This document shows positions 8,839 through 17,239 of a stretch of DNA of 64,000 nucleotides, one piece after another; the first letter of the stretch is position 1, and each line of letters begins with the position of its first letter. The translations under genes were made by a program, and so were the position numbers. The DNA lies in assembly GCF_017874215.1 (NCBI RefSeq), contig NZ_JAGGLB010000019.1, positions 1-64,000 on the forward strand, read 5' to 3'. The DNA is from Paenibacillus eucommiae. GTDB taxonomy: Bacteria; Bacillota; Bacilli; Paenibacillales; NBRC-103111. Below the pieces are notes generated by a model. It ran no database searches. It saw only the letters and a program-made list of their open reading frames with translations, and was not told where the DNA came from.

Positions 8839-11262
8839 CTATTTATTTAATAATCTGTAGATTACAACTGCTGCTTGTGCACGAGTGGAGTCCGCATTAG
8901 GATTGAACTTATTACCTTCTTCGCCCACGATGATGCCTTCACTTGCTGCCAGTGCAACCCCTGCCTTAAGTGAAGCATTAACAGCTGCAGCATCAACAAA
9001 GTCTTTCAGCGCCGCATCCACGTCTGCCACATTCTTAGTAGAACCTGTTAGTGTAAGAGCTCTTGCTGCCATCGTAGCCATTTCAGCACGAGTAATTTGA
9101 CCGTTAGGATCAAACACACCTTCTGCGCGTCCATTAACAATGCCATGTTTAACTGCAGAGGCTACATACACCTTGAACCAATCGGAGTCTTTAACATCGT
9201 TAAAGCTTTCAGTTGCTGCTTCATCTTCAAGACCAAATGTCTTCACAATCATCTTGGCAAATTCAGCACGTGTTACTTTTCCGTTCGGTACGAAAGTATT
9301 GGCTTCACGACCTTCGAGAATTCCTTTCGCCGCTGCTACCTGGATTTGTCTTCCTGCCCATTGTTCAACTGGTGCAGTATCGCCAAACGTAATTTTGTTT
9401 TCTACAACTGTATAGGTAGAGAACGAATTACGGGAAGCTTCCAAATGACCATCTTTGAATTTCCCAACAAAAATAATGAGCTTGCCATCCAAAATTTTTG
9501 CAAGTGTAAGCAGTTCAGTATCGAACTTAGCGCTGTTAGCAACCGGAATGGTTAACTGAATTGGAGTTGTGAAATTATTAACGGCAGCTCCATTGGATGT
9601 GAATTCAAATTCATATACATCCGATGCAATCGGCTTATCCGTAGCATCTGAAGCTACCTTCAAATCTTGCTTGCTAATTGCCAGAGTAGTATCAGCTGCG
9701 AACTCAGTTGCGCTAATCGACATAACAAGTCCGTTAAGCGCAACGTCCACTTTGGATATACCGTTATCTTTCAATGCTGTGAGCAGCTCTTTGGCAAGCG
9801 GAACTTCAGTTGTCTTCGCATTTACTGTACCCAGGTTCAGCGTGAATTCAGGCTTAACTGCTGCAGCATTTGGATCCAGTTCCTTTAAGGATTCATTAAG
9901 AGCTTTAACTTGCTTGTTAATTTCCTCAATTTGCTTCACCAAATCGCCAACGACTAGCTTAGGTATTGCTTTATCGTCTGTAATTGTAATGGCTTTAGAT
10001 AAGTCGATATTGCCCATTTTCTTCACGGCTTCTTCAACCTTTTTCTGAGCCTCAGCTAATAGCTCTGCTATTTTCTCAGGTGTTGCATCCTTTAATTGAT
10101 CTTTGAGCTTGTTCAGATCGGCTTGTGCTGCTTTTCCTGCGTCAGCAATAGCCTGACCTGGCGCTGGTGTGATTACACCACCTGGACCTCCAGGATTACC
10201 AGGATTGGTAGTCTGTGGAGTAAGTGTGATTGATCCGATGTAGATCAATCTACCATAAATGCTATCACGGGCAGTAATCCGGGCAGTAGCGGCCGATGAA
10301 CTATTGAGTTCAAATCTATCATTTTGAAACACGATGCTAGTATTGGCAGGTTCTACTTTCCAAGTCAAGAAATTTGCAGGTACCACAGTTCCAGCTACTT
10401 TAAAACCTGGTGTCAGAAATTTCCCGTCATTAGAACGGCTTTCAGTAAATCCTGAGCCTGAAATAGTTGAGATCATATAACGTAATAATGCTGACTCTCC
10501 TGCTATTCTAGCCTTGCTCCCATCATTGACAAAAGCATTGAAACGTTCCGTTACAGCAATAATGTCATCAATTGTAATTCCTGTTGAATTAATTACTTGG
10601 CTTACTTTTAATGTACTATCGTTAAGTACCTTAGTGTTAATTGACTGCTTTATTGCATCTTTGATTGCAGTTGCAGCATTGGAACCAGTAGCAGCCAAAA
10701 TTATTGAGGCTTTGTCCGTTTCTAGCGCAGATATAACAGCTTCATAGAAAGCAACTATATCATTGGTCGAAACATCATTGACACTGTTCAGTCCAACTAA
10801 TGTTGCCAGCTTACTTACTATAGCCCTTAAATCAGGGTTATTAAGAGCGGCAACAAGTTCAGTTCCATCAGAATCAAAAGTAATTGCAAGGGGACTAACT
10901 AAAGTATATAGATCCAGAGCACTGACTGTTTGAGGGTTATTACCAAATTTCGCTTCAACTTTATTCCAAATTTCAGTAACTAACTCTTCTTTTTTTGCAG
11001 TGTCATTGGAATTGGTAAGAGCTTTAATAGCATCCCGAGCTTTACGAACATCATCAATACCTTCAGTATCTTTTGTTAATTCGCTATGAATTGCATTGTA
11101 CTTAACAAGGAAACTGCTAGGAAGCGTAGCAGCGGATGCCACACTAGTGCTAATACCAAACTGACTTGCCAAACCTTGCTTACTTAAAGGAAGTCCAGCT
11201 ACTGTTCCAAGCACCAAGCTTGCAGCCATAGTTGTAACTACTAATTTCTTTTTCATAGTCAT
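8839..11262 (-). CDS. Large SLH-domain surface protein inside the tyrosine-kinase cassette
   Basis: An 807-residue exported protein. The signal peptide ends near SVASAATLP. A helical N-terminal region (to about 255) is followed by a beta-rich part and a Gly/Pro linker (GNPGGPGG, about 355). A coiled-coil-like Lys/Ala/Glu region, a beta domain, and three C-terminal SLH modules (from about residue 630) follow. SLH signatures include NTFVPNGKVTRAEFAKM, GVFDPNGQITRAEMATM and NKFNPNADSTRAQAAV. It is probably anchored to pyruvylated wall polymer. It sits between the phosphatase and kinase-activator genes on the same strand. The start at 11262 follows AGGTGAAGG. Confidence 0.82.
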   Translation of the reverse strand: MTMKKKLVVTTMAASLVLGTVAGLPLSKQGLASQFGISTSVASAATLPSSFLVKYNAIHSELTKDTEGIDDVRKARDAIKALTNSNDTAKKEELVTEIWNKVEAKFGNNPQTVSALDLYTLVSPLAITFDSDGTELVAALNNPDLRAIVSKLATLVGLNSVNDVSTNDIVAFYEAVISALETDKASIILAATGSNAATAIKDAIKQSINTKVLNDSTLKVSQVINSTGITIDDIIAVTERFNAFVNDGSKARIAGESALLRYMISTISGSGFTESRSNDGKFLTPGFKVAGTVVPANFLTWKVEPANTSIVFQNDRFELNSSSAATARITARDSIYGRLIYIGSITLTPQTTNPGNPGGPGGVITPAPGQAIADAGKAAQADLNKLKDQLKDATPEKIAELLAEAQKKVEEAVKKMGNIDLSKAITITDDKAIPKLVVGDLVKQIEEINKQVKALNESLKELDPNAAAVKPEFTLNLGTVNAKTTEVPLAKELLTALKDNGISKVDVALNGLVMSISATEFAADTTLAISKQDLKVASDATDKPIASDVYEFEFTSNGAAVNNFTTPIQLTIPVANSAKFDTELLTLAKILDGKLIIFVGKFKDGHLEASRNSFSTYTVVENKITFGDTAPVEQWAGRQIQVAAAKGILEGREANTFVPNGKVTRAEFAKMIVKTFGLEDEAATESFNDVKDSDWFKVYVASAVKHGIVNGRAEGVFDPNGQITRAEMATMAARALTLTGSTKNVADVDAALKDFVDAAAVNASLKAGVALAASEGIIVGEEGNKFNPNADSTRAQAAVVIYRLLNK

Positions 11263-11309
11263 TCTAACCTTCACCTCATCAAATAATATTTGTTAGTGCT
11301 AATTTATGA

Positions 11310-12074
11310 TCATTTCCAAAAATGAAACCACTTGCGCTTTGGCCACTGTGGCTTATTCAGCTGCACAGAGGTGTGATTAATCACGCTTTCGGCATTATTT
11401 TGGAAATAGTCTACATAATCGGCTCCAAGTTTATCGCCAAGCTGCTGATAAGCCTGAGCCAGACCAAAAGGTCTGTTAGTCATATTGTGCGCATCGGATG
11501 CAATAAAGTGGGCGAGATGATGCTTACATAGCTCCAGAGATAAAGCCTGGATGGATTTCCCGAATCCTCCACTTACAGATTGAGCTGTAACCTGCGACAA
11601 TGCGCCCTCCTCGACAAGCTCCAGGAGCTTCTCCGGGTTTTTGGTAATCTCCACATTGCGCTCAGGATGAGCAATAATCGGTGTGATACTGTTAATTCTC
11701 AGCTCATGAAAGACTTCGCTTGTATAACTTGGTATAGAGCCCGAAGGAAATTCGATCAACATATAGCCAGAGCCGTCCAAAGTCTCGATCAGCTGCCGAT
11801 CCAAGTCATCGAGCAAATCACGGTACATGCGGATTTCTTGTCCAGTGTAGACCTCTAGCGGAATACCCTGCTGCTGCAGCTCCGTGTTCAAGGACAGAAC
11901 CGACTGTCTGACAAGCAATAATTCATTCTGATACATGCCATTAGCATGATGTGGAGTGGCGATAACTTTATGTATGCCTTGCTGAACTGCCTGCCTGGCC
12001 ATCTCAATAGATTCGTTAAGACTTCGAGCACCATCGTCAAGTCCGGGCAAAATGTGGCTATGAATATCAATCAT
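11310..12074 (-). CDS. PHP-type protein-tyrosine phosphatase (CpsB/CapC/YwqE)
   Basis: A 254-residue metal-dependent phosphatase that removes phosphate from BY-kinases such as the CpsD-type gene at 7303. PHP metal-ligand motifs are all present: DIHSHILPGLDDG at the N-terminus, ATPHH, IIAHPERN and ASDAHN. It is the first gene of the cassette; AGGAGT lies five bases before the ATG. The upstream DNA carries two CRP/FNR-type palindromes, at about 200 and 370 bases from the start codon. Confidence 0.92.
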   Translation of the reverse strand: MIDIHSHILPGLDDGARSLNESIEMARQAVQQGIHKVIATPHHANGMYQNELLLVRQSVLSLNTELQQQGIPLEVYTGQEIRMYRDLLDDLDRQLIETLDGSGYMLIEFPSGSIPSYTSEVFHELRINSITPIIAHPERNVEITKNPEKLLELVEEGALSQVTAQSVSGGFGKSIQALSLELCKHHLAHFIASDAHNMTNRPFGLAQAYQQLGDKLGADYVDYFQNNAESVINHTSVQLNKPQWPKRKWFHFWK

Positions 12075-12276
12075 TGCGTACTCCTATGTGAGGGATAAGA
12101 AATTTCAGTCCTCAGAAACTATCCAAAATGTGACAAATCGTATCAAAAATCGACATGCAATAAACACAGAATATGTAAATTGTATCATATGAGGCTCTCT
12201 GTGGCTATTCCTTTTTACCCTTATGCAGTATTCCAATAGAAAACTCTATGAAGCTGGCAGCATAAATCCTGCTTTT

Positions 12277-12292
12277 TGTGATATAGATCACA
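12277..12292. promoter_or_regulatory. CRP/FNR-type palindrome, site 1
   Basis: TGTGATATAGATCACA matches the TGTGA-N6-TCACA pattern recognised by CRP/FNR-family regulators, including Bacillus Fnr. The flanks extend the palindrome with TTT and AAA to 9-base half-sites. It lies about 205 bases upstream of the PHP phosphatase gene. Which regulator binds is inference. Confidence 0.65.
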
Positions 12293-12446
12293 AAACTATT
12301 ATAAGATCTGTTCAATGGGCATAATATACTATCTATTATCAACCACGCCCTGAATAAGTACAATATCGTTTATATATCGGCAAAATAATTTAAATATTTA
12401 GCTAATTTCAAAAAAACAAAACAATTTTTCTTCCAATCGATATCAA

Positions 12447-12462
12447 TGTGATATAGATCACA
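12447..12462. promoter_or_regulatory. CRP/FNR-type palindrome, site 2
   Basis: A second exact copy of TGTGATATAGATCACA, 170 bases from the first. The surrounding stretch 12075-12560 is AT-rich, has no credible gene, and is best read as the upstream control region of the polysaccharide cassette. Confidence 0.65.
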
Positions 12463-12568
12463 AAATCATAGAGAAATGATCGGCTTTTCAAGAATGAACC
12501 GCTTCGCTTCCGTAGATGGAATAAAAATCATCATTCCCAATCACGATACAAAACGTATACAAAAAAAC

Positions 12569-13040
12569 AACCTTGTGGCTTCCTTTGAGTTGCATTTTCA
12601 AAACTTGAGTGTGTTGCGGAGGGAAGTGATGTGAGCTGCAGCCGCTGTTAAGGATGAGTTTCCTTGAATCAACTCTAGCGGTAGATACACATCTTTAAAA
12701 GCAGTCGCTATCGCACTTCCACCCATACTCTATCCCTCTTTCGGCACCATCGTACGAAGATCTGAGAGGAGCTGCTGCTTTAACGATGTTTTTCATCACT
12801 AAAAACTCCAGACCATCCCACATCCTTACTTTAACGATGAAAAACATCGTTAAACTCCCTTTCTACCACCAAGAGAGTGGCCATCCGCCCTCTTTTAACG
12901 ATGAAAATCATCGTTAACGTGACAGATTGACCTGGAACACTTGCTTTAACGATCAAAAAAACATCGTTAGGTACTACACACGCTCCATTCGGGGGAGGCG
13001 GGCTTCTAAAAGATTGCTCTTCCCTAAAGAACTTATTCTT
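12569..13040 (+). repeat. Dispersed repeat, four-hairpin copy (B)
   Basis: It opens with the family head (CCTTGTGGCTTCCTTTGA, then TTGCGGAGGGAAG). Four hairpins of the TTAACGATG half-site follow at about 12779-12803, 12829-12854, 12893-12917 and 12944-12970, and then a degenerate tail. The left arm of hairpin 1 reads TTTAACGATG but its right arm is CATCACTAAA. No start-proximal ribosome site or family resemblance supports the short reading frames inside it. Confidence 0.8.
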
Positions 13041-13050
13041 TATGTAAATA

Positions 13051-13086
13051 AAAAGAACCATGTGGAGTTACCTCCAAATGGCTCTT
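13051..13086 (-). terminator. Terminator of the DGQHR gene pair
   Basis: On the minus strand AAGAGCCATTTGGAG pairs imperfectly with CTCCACATGGTTCTT and is followed by TTTTATTT. It lies just past the stop codon at 13111. Confidence 0.7.
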
Positions 13087-13110
13087 CCCTTTGCAGCCTT
13101 CATTACTCTT

Positions 13111-14283
13111 TTAGAACAGTGTGTATTCTTCTACTTTTTCTCCAGTGAGCATTTCAGTGAAATATTCAACCAGACGCTGGTGCTTACGCAACGATTTCTC
13201 ATGAATCAGGTTAATCTTGCCATTATCAAGCTGGCCAAACCGGTTAATCAGCTCTTCATTCTCCTGTGACCAATCAAAACCTTCGAAAATCTTCAAGCAA
13301 GCAGTCCAATCCTTGTTATAAGCACCATCCTTGTAGAGATGCTTGTGTGCGTACAAGGCAATACTTTCCTGCATCGCTCTTCCGGATGAGGTGTAGATCG
13401 GAAGCCCAGGCTGTTCAGGCATCATTGGCAGCAGGCTGGAGAAGAATTGATGTAAAATCTCGATATATGTTGAAGGGTCCTTACGAATATTTCTTTGGAA
13501 TTCGTAAGAGCTTTGCATTTTACCTGTGAATAGCATAGCAGTAGTGGAATACAACCAGCTAAGCGAAGTAAAGTTTTTGTTAAAGGAAGTCAAATTGGCT
13601 CTGCGCTCTACGCCCGCGCCTTTAAGAACGACGTTATTGTCAACGACCTGCTGGATAACCAGGTTAATCGGATCGATCGAGTCGAAGGAATGACCTAGTT
13701 CCTTACTAACCAGTTGTACCTTGGAGTTGATATCTCCAAACAGCTGGCACTCATCCTGCTCAGTTAAACCAATATAGATTTGCACGGCGAGACTACTCTC
13801 CATCAGCTCAAGCCGTCTCTTCTCCAATTGATTTACACTGCCTTCAAATTGCTCCAGCTCCTCTGAAACTTCAGTATTCTCAGGGAAACGGCGCTGTTTA
13901 ACCTTCAGTGCGGCGATCTTCTTCTCGAAGGAACGTACTTCCTTCAGAATCTGTTCGTTAACGAAGCTTAAGGCAAGTATTCTGTGCTGACCATCCAGAA
14001 TACTAAGCTTGGAGCCTGGCAGCAGCATAAGCCCGGTTTCATCCTTCGAAAGCTGTCCTACCTCACGAAGCGAAAGCGTTACCGGTCCGAAAAATACCCG
14101 GTCATATTCTCTTTCCTGCAAATAATTCGCAATCTTCTTGCGCTGCCCAGCGTTCAGCTTACGCTGTACCATCGGGTCAATTACAGTGTAATTAAGCAGG
14201 TCCTGGACCTGAATGGCCACTGTAGCCAGACCGAACTTGCCGCGCAGTGGATGTATTGTCATGTTCAAACGCAAGCCATTCAT
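13111..14283 (-). CDS. DGQHR-domain (DndB-like) protein, second of a pair
   Basis: A 390-residue protein. The signature LDGQHRILAL lies at about residues 96-105. The companion motif QLFGDINSKVQ is also typical of DndB/DGQHR proteins, a ParB-like fold. DndB regulates DNA phosphorothioation operons, but no dndA/C/D/E gene is in this window. A charged helical insertion (about residues 115-160) may form a coiled coil. The ATG at 14283 overlaps the stop of the upstream DGQHR gene (ATGA), implying translational coupling; AGGAGG lies ten bases upstream. Its function is not known; a role in defence or DNA modification is only a possibility. Confidence 0.75.
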   Translation of the reverse strand: MNGLRLNMTIHPLRGKFGLATVAIQVQDLLNYTVIDPMVQRKLNAGQRKKIANYLQEREYDRVFFGPVTLSLREVGQLSKDETGLMLLPGSKLSILDGQHRILALSFVNEQILKEVRSFEKKIAALKVKQRRFPENTEVSEELEQFEGSVNQLEKRRLELMESSLAVQIYIGLTEQDECQLFGDINSKVQLVSKELGHSFDSIDPINLVIQQVVDNNVVLKGAGVERRANLTSFNKNFTSLSWLYSTTAMLFTGKMQSSYEFQRNIRKDPSTYIEILHQFFSSLLPMMPEQPGLPIYTSSGRAMQESIALYAHKHLYKDGAYNKDWTACLKIFEGFDWSQENEELINRFGQLDNGKINLIHEKSLRKHQRLVEYFTEMLTGEKVEEYTLF

Positions 14284-15416
14284 AGGTTGGTTTCCTCCTT
14301 CTCACTAATTACAAGATTGTGCTTTTCATTATAGAAATCACGAACATATTGGAAAGCTTTCATGATACGGGAACGTCTAGGAAGACGATCCTTCTCGTCT
14401 CCAACATAGATAGCGTCCCAATCGATATGAGGCAATATTTTTGTTGAATAGTCCAGTGCATAACGGTTAAACTTACCTGTTTTGGTAGCTTCTCCGTGGA
14501 AGAACAGGGCTAGTGCAATCTGCAGATTTTCAGTCCAACAGATTTGACTTCTATCTGGTTCCGGCAGCGTTCTTAGCAGTGCCTCCAGGTAGCCGACAGA
14601 AAGCGCATAGCTCTCTTCTAATTCCTTATCCGTAAAATTATAACGATTATTGCGCGCCCCTGACTTCATTCTACCTTCGAATAAAGCAACGAGGATTTCG
14701 ATTAATAGATGATAGGACATTACAAATTCCGGGCCTCTTCCCCGCTCGGAATAAATATCAACAGTAATTTGCTTAAGCTTCGGGTCACTTGCCAAACGAG
14801 TGGCCAATACATGATAGAAGCGGCGTTGCTCACGCAGCACAGCCAGGTTTCCGCCGATCTTGCGCGGAAGTTTGTTAATATCAGAAAATAATTGACGCTC
14901 TTGACGTGCATTAATATCCATATAAATCATAACAGACATAGGGAATTCATAAAGATTGCTTAATTTAAGGGAGATTTCGTCCATCTTCTCATACTCACGT
15001 TGATCCTTGGCACGAGCCATTAAGCCCTGCAGCATTTCGGCCAGACGTTTGAACGCTGCCAGACGGTGCTGCCCGTCAACGACATAAAGCTTCTCTATCG
15101 CTTGTAGCTGGTAAACCCCATGCTGCTCATCATAGGTACCTGCTCCTCTTGCCGATAAAATAATTCCTGGAAAATAAATACCCTGCTGATTTTCAAGATA
15201 AAGCATAACGTAATCCATTAATTTGGATAAGTTCTGTGGAACGATCGAACGTTGAACTTCTAAATCCACCTCGTAAATCGAAAAAAGCTTACCGATCGGC
15301 AATGTTGTCGTTAAAGTCTCTTGCCCGAATGTCGTAGCGACCACTCCGGGAATTTCGATGTATGCCGACGCTTTTTGCCCAGAAAAAAGCTCCGTTAGTG
15401 ATGTTATTGGATCCAC
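14280..15416 (-). CDS. DGQHR-domain (DndB-like) protein, first of a pair
   Basis: A 378-residue protein with VVDGQHRLAAF (DGQHR at about residue 114) and QLFSDINKLPRK, the two hallmark motifs of DndB-like proteins. The start is taken as GTG at 15416 because AGGAGG stands eight bases before it; the longer GTG start (17 more residues) lacks a comparable site. It differs clearly from its partner in length and sequence around the motifs, so the pair is not a recent duplication. Together the two genes form a compact operon with a terminator downstream. Confidence 0.75.
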   Translation of the reverse strand: MDPITSLTELFSGQKASAYIEIPGVVATTFGQETLTTTLPIGKLFSIYEVDLEVQRSIVPQNLSKLMDYVMLYLENQQGIYFPGIILSARGAGTYDEQHGVYQLQAIEKLYVVDGQHRLAAFKRLAEMLQGLMARAKDQREYEKMDEISLKLSNLYEFPMSVMIYMDINARQERQLFSDINKLPRKIGGNLAVLREQRRFYHVLATRLASDPKLKQITVDIYSERGRGPEFVMSYHLLIEILVALFEGRMKSGARNNRYNFTDKELEESYALSVGYLEALLRTLPEPDRSQICWTENLQIALALFFHGEATKTGKFNRYALDYSTKILPHIDWDAIYVGDEKDRLPRRSRIMKAFQYVRDFYNEKHNLVISEKEETNL

Positions 15417-15695
15417 TTCTAATTCCTCCTGCTTCCTTAATAAATAATTATTATATCGAACAGACACTCCCTGTTATTAGTGTTACAAAAATTATAAGTA
15501 TTAAGACCAACGATTTCAAGTCATCTTAGCAAATAAATTGATATAATTAGTGAAAATCAGTGTATTTTAAGCAATATTATCGCAAAAAAATAAAAAAAGC
15601 CAGTCGCACGCAATTTTTTAGCTATTTCTTCCATCATGCTTACCTCAAAAGCAAGGGAAATTGATGGTTAATAATGGTTATTTATGGCTATTACA

Positions 15696-15727
15696 AGAAA
15701 AAACACTTGCCCTTGGAAGGACAAGTG
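15696..15727 (-). terminator. Terminator of the SMP-30-like gene
   Basis: On the minus strand CACTTGTCCTT pairs with AAGGGCAAGTG, followed by TTTTTT. It sits 40 bases after the stop. The stretch 15417-15695 is AT-rich upstream DNA of the DGQHR operon with no further feature I can name. Confidence 0.8.
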
Positions 15728-15768
15728 AACGGTATAAATCAACCTGATATTTCCACGTTAATTTCCCT

Positions 15769-16644
15769 CTAACCTCCGAACGAATAAGTAGCCGCTCCTC
15801 TAACCTGGGCTTTATAATGGAAGAGCCCTCCAGCCAGCGGTTGCAGACGAAGCTCCTCATCACTTAGATCTTTTCTTGAGGTAGTTATGTAGATGTTATC
15901 CATATTCTCACCCGCAAACACGCAGGAGGTCACTCTGGCCGAGGGAACTTCTACGGACTGCAGCAATTCCCCTGTGTTTGGATTCCAGCGTCCAACTCGG
16001 TACCCGTCCCACTCGGCAACCCAGAGCATGCCTTCTTCATCAATGGTCATACCATCTGGAAGCGAAGGACCTTCCTCCAACTGCACGGCCGCTCTTCCAT
16101 TGCTCAGCGTTCCCGATTCCAAATCAAATTCATATTCCATAACCACCCGAGTGAGGGAGTCTATAAAATACATTTTCCGATTATCCGAGCTCCAGGCAAT
16201 TCCATTTGAGACAGCCAGACCGGACAAAACAGGCCTTATTGTTAAATCAGGCTCCAGACAGTAGAGCGTGCCATCACTTCCATGCTCATTCATGCGCATC
16301 GTACCAGCCCAGAAACGGCCTGCTGCATCACATTTCCCGTCATTGAACCGGTTGTTGGGCAGATGCTCTTCAGGATCTCCTAACGGCGTCAAAGCCCCGG
16401 AAGTGAAATCATAGGCGTAAAAGCCTTGCTGCATGGCGAGAATTACACCACCGGAACGTCTCGGCACAACCGCGCCTACCTGCTGTCCTACTTGAAAGAC
16501 TTCATCCGTACCCGTTACAGGGTTAAAGGCGTGGAAGGACTCCCTGGTAATATCCACCCAGTATAGCAGCTTACGCTCAGCATCCCAGCTTGGTCCCTCG
16601 CCTAGAGCCGCCTTCGCATCCAGTACCAATGTAGCAGTATTCAT
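15769..16644 (-). CDS. SMP-30/gluconolactonase-like (regucalcin family) protein
   Basis: A 291-residue six-bladed beta-propeller of the SMP-30/LRE family. These proteins usually hydrolyse sugar lactones with a bound divalent metal. Family landmarks include LGEGPSWD with the metal-ligand Glu, NNRFNDGKCDAAGRFWAGTM, SNGIAWSSDNRKMYFIDS and SLPDGMTIDEEGMLWVAEW. The ATG at 16644 gives the usual N-terminus; an in-frame ATG four codons earlier is possible. It appears monocistronic, with a terminator downstream and a repeat copy upstream. The substrate is not readable from sequence. Confidence 0.85.
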   Translation of the reverse strand: MNTATLVLDAKAALGEGPSWDAERKLLYWVDITRESFHAFNPVTGTDEVFQVGQQVGAVVPRRSGGVILAMQQGFYAYDFTSGALTPLGDPEEHLPNNRFNDGKCDAAGRFWAGTMRMNEHGSDGTLYCLEPDLTIRPVLSGLAVSNGIAWSSDNRKMYFIDSLTRVVMEYEFDLESGTLSNGRAAVQLEEGPSLPDGMTIDEEGMLWVAEWDGYRVGRWNPNTGELLQSVEVPSARVTSCVFAGENMDNIYITTSRKDLSDEELRLQPLAGGLFHYKAQVRGAATYSFGG

Positions 16645-16721
16645 TCCCAAACACATCCCTTATGTATAATAAAAATCTTCCTACATTGTACCAAAAACCT
16701 GTGTGAAAGGTATAGCACGAA

Positions 16722-17155
16722 AAATGCCTTGCGGCCTCCTTTGATGTGCGTGTTCGTGACTTGGGTGCGTTGCGGAGGGAAGGGCTGTGGGATCCAGCCG
16801 CTGTTAAAGATTTGTTCCCTTGAATGGAGTGGATGAGGGGGTTGGAACAAATCTTTAAAGGCGAACGCAACCGCTCTTCCCCCCACAGCCAATCCCCTCT
16901 TTAGCTACGATCGCTCGATTCGAATGAGCACCAAGCACAGACGGACAGCCAGCTCAAATGGACAGCGAGCAAGGTTTTTCTCTTGATTAGAGGAGATTTC
17001 CTAGCGGGGGCGGGGCGGGCATGGGCACGGTGAATGAAGAGCGCGCGCAACAGCTGAGAAGGATCTGCTGCTTTAACGATGTTTTTCATCGTTAAAAGCA
17101 CCGGTTCCTGTCCTCATCCTTACTTTAACGATGAAAAACATCGTTAAGTGAAGCA
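16722..17155 (+). repeat. Dispersed repeat, two-hairpin copy (C)
   Basis: Head GCCTTGCGGCCTCCTTTGAT, then GTGCGTTGCGGAGGGAA. A nested inverted repeat follows: GGCTGTGGG with CCCACAGCC outside, TAAAGATTTGTTCC with GGAACAAATCTTTA inside. Next come GGAGATTTCCTAGCG and two perfect TTAACGATG hairpins at 17072-17096 and 17122-17149. The right flank of the second (GTTAAGTGAAGC) matches the right flank of hairpin 4 in copy D, suggesting an internal deletion. Confidence 0.8.
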
Positions 17156-17190
17156 CAAAAAACAGGCAGAGTCGCTGAACTCAACCTGTT
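17156..17190 (-). terminator. Terminator of prkA
   Basis: On the minus strand AACAGG and GAGT pair with ACTC and CCTGTT around TCAGCG, followed by a T-rich run. It adjoins the end of the repeat copy. Confidence 0.7.
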
Positions 17191-17239
17191 CCTGTGCATA
17201 TCTCTAACAAGTCTAACATTGTTCAATCATATTTAAGAC

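Noticed and set aside
12779-12970. CRISPR-like array from the repeated TTAACGATG units
   Set aside because: The units are themselves hairpins separated by unequal 25-45 base gaps, the gaps are similar between copies, and no cas gene is present.
12831-13061. Short reading frames inside repeat copies (also near 16577-17101, 38723-38926, 39102-39314, 54337-54528)
   Set aside because: They cross palindromes and low-complexity parts, lack ribosome sites, and their translations are not conserved between copies, as expected for a non-coding repeat.
13111-15416. Complete Dnd phosphorothioation system
   Set aside because: Only DndB-like DGQHR proteins are present; neighbours are an SMP-30-like protein and a polysaccharide cassette, with no sulphur-modification genes.
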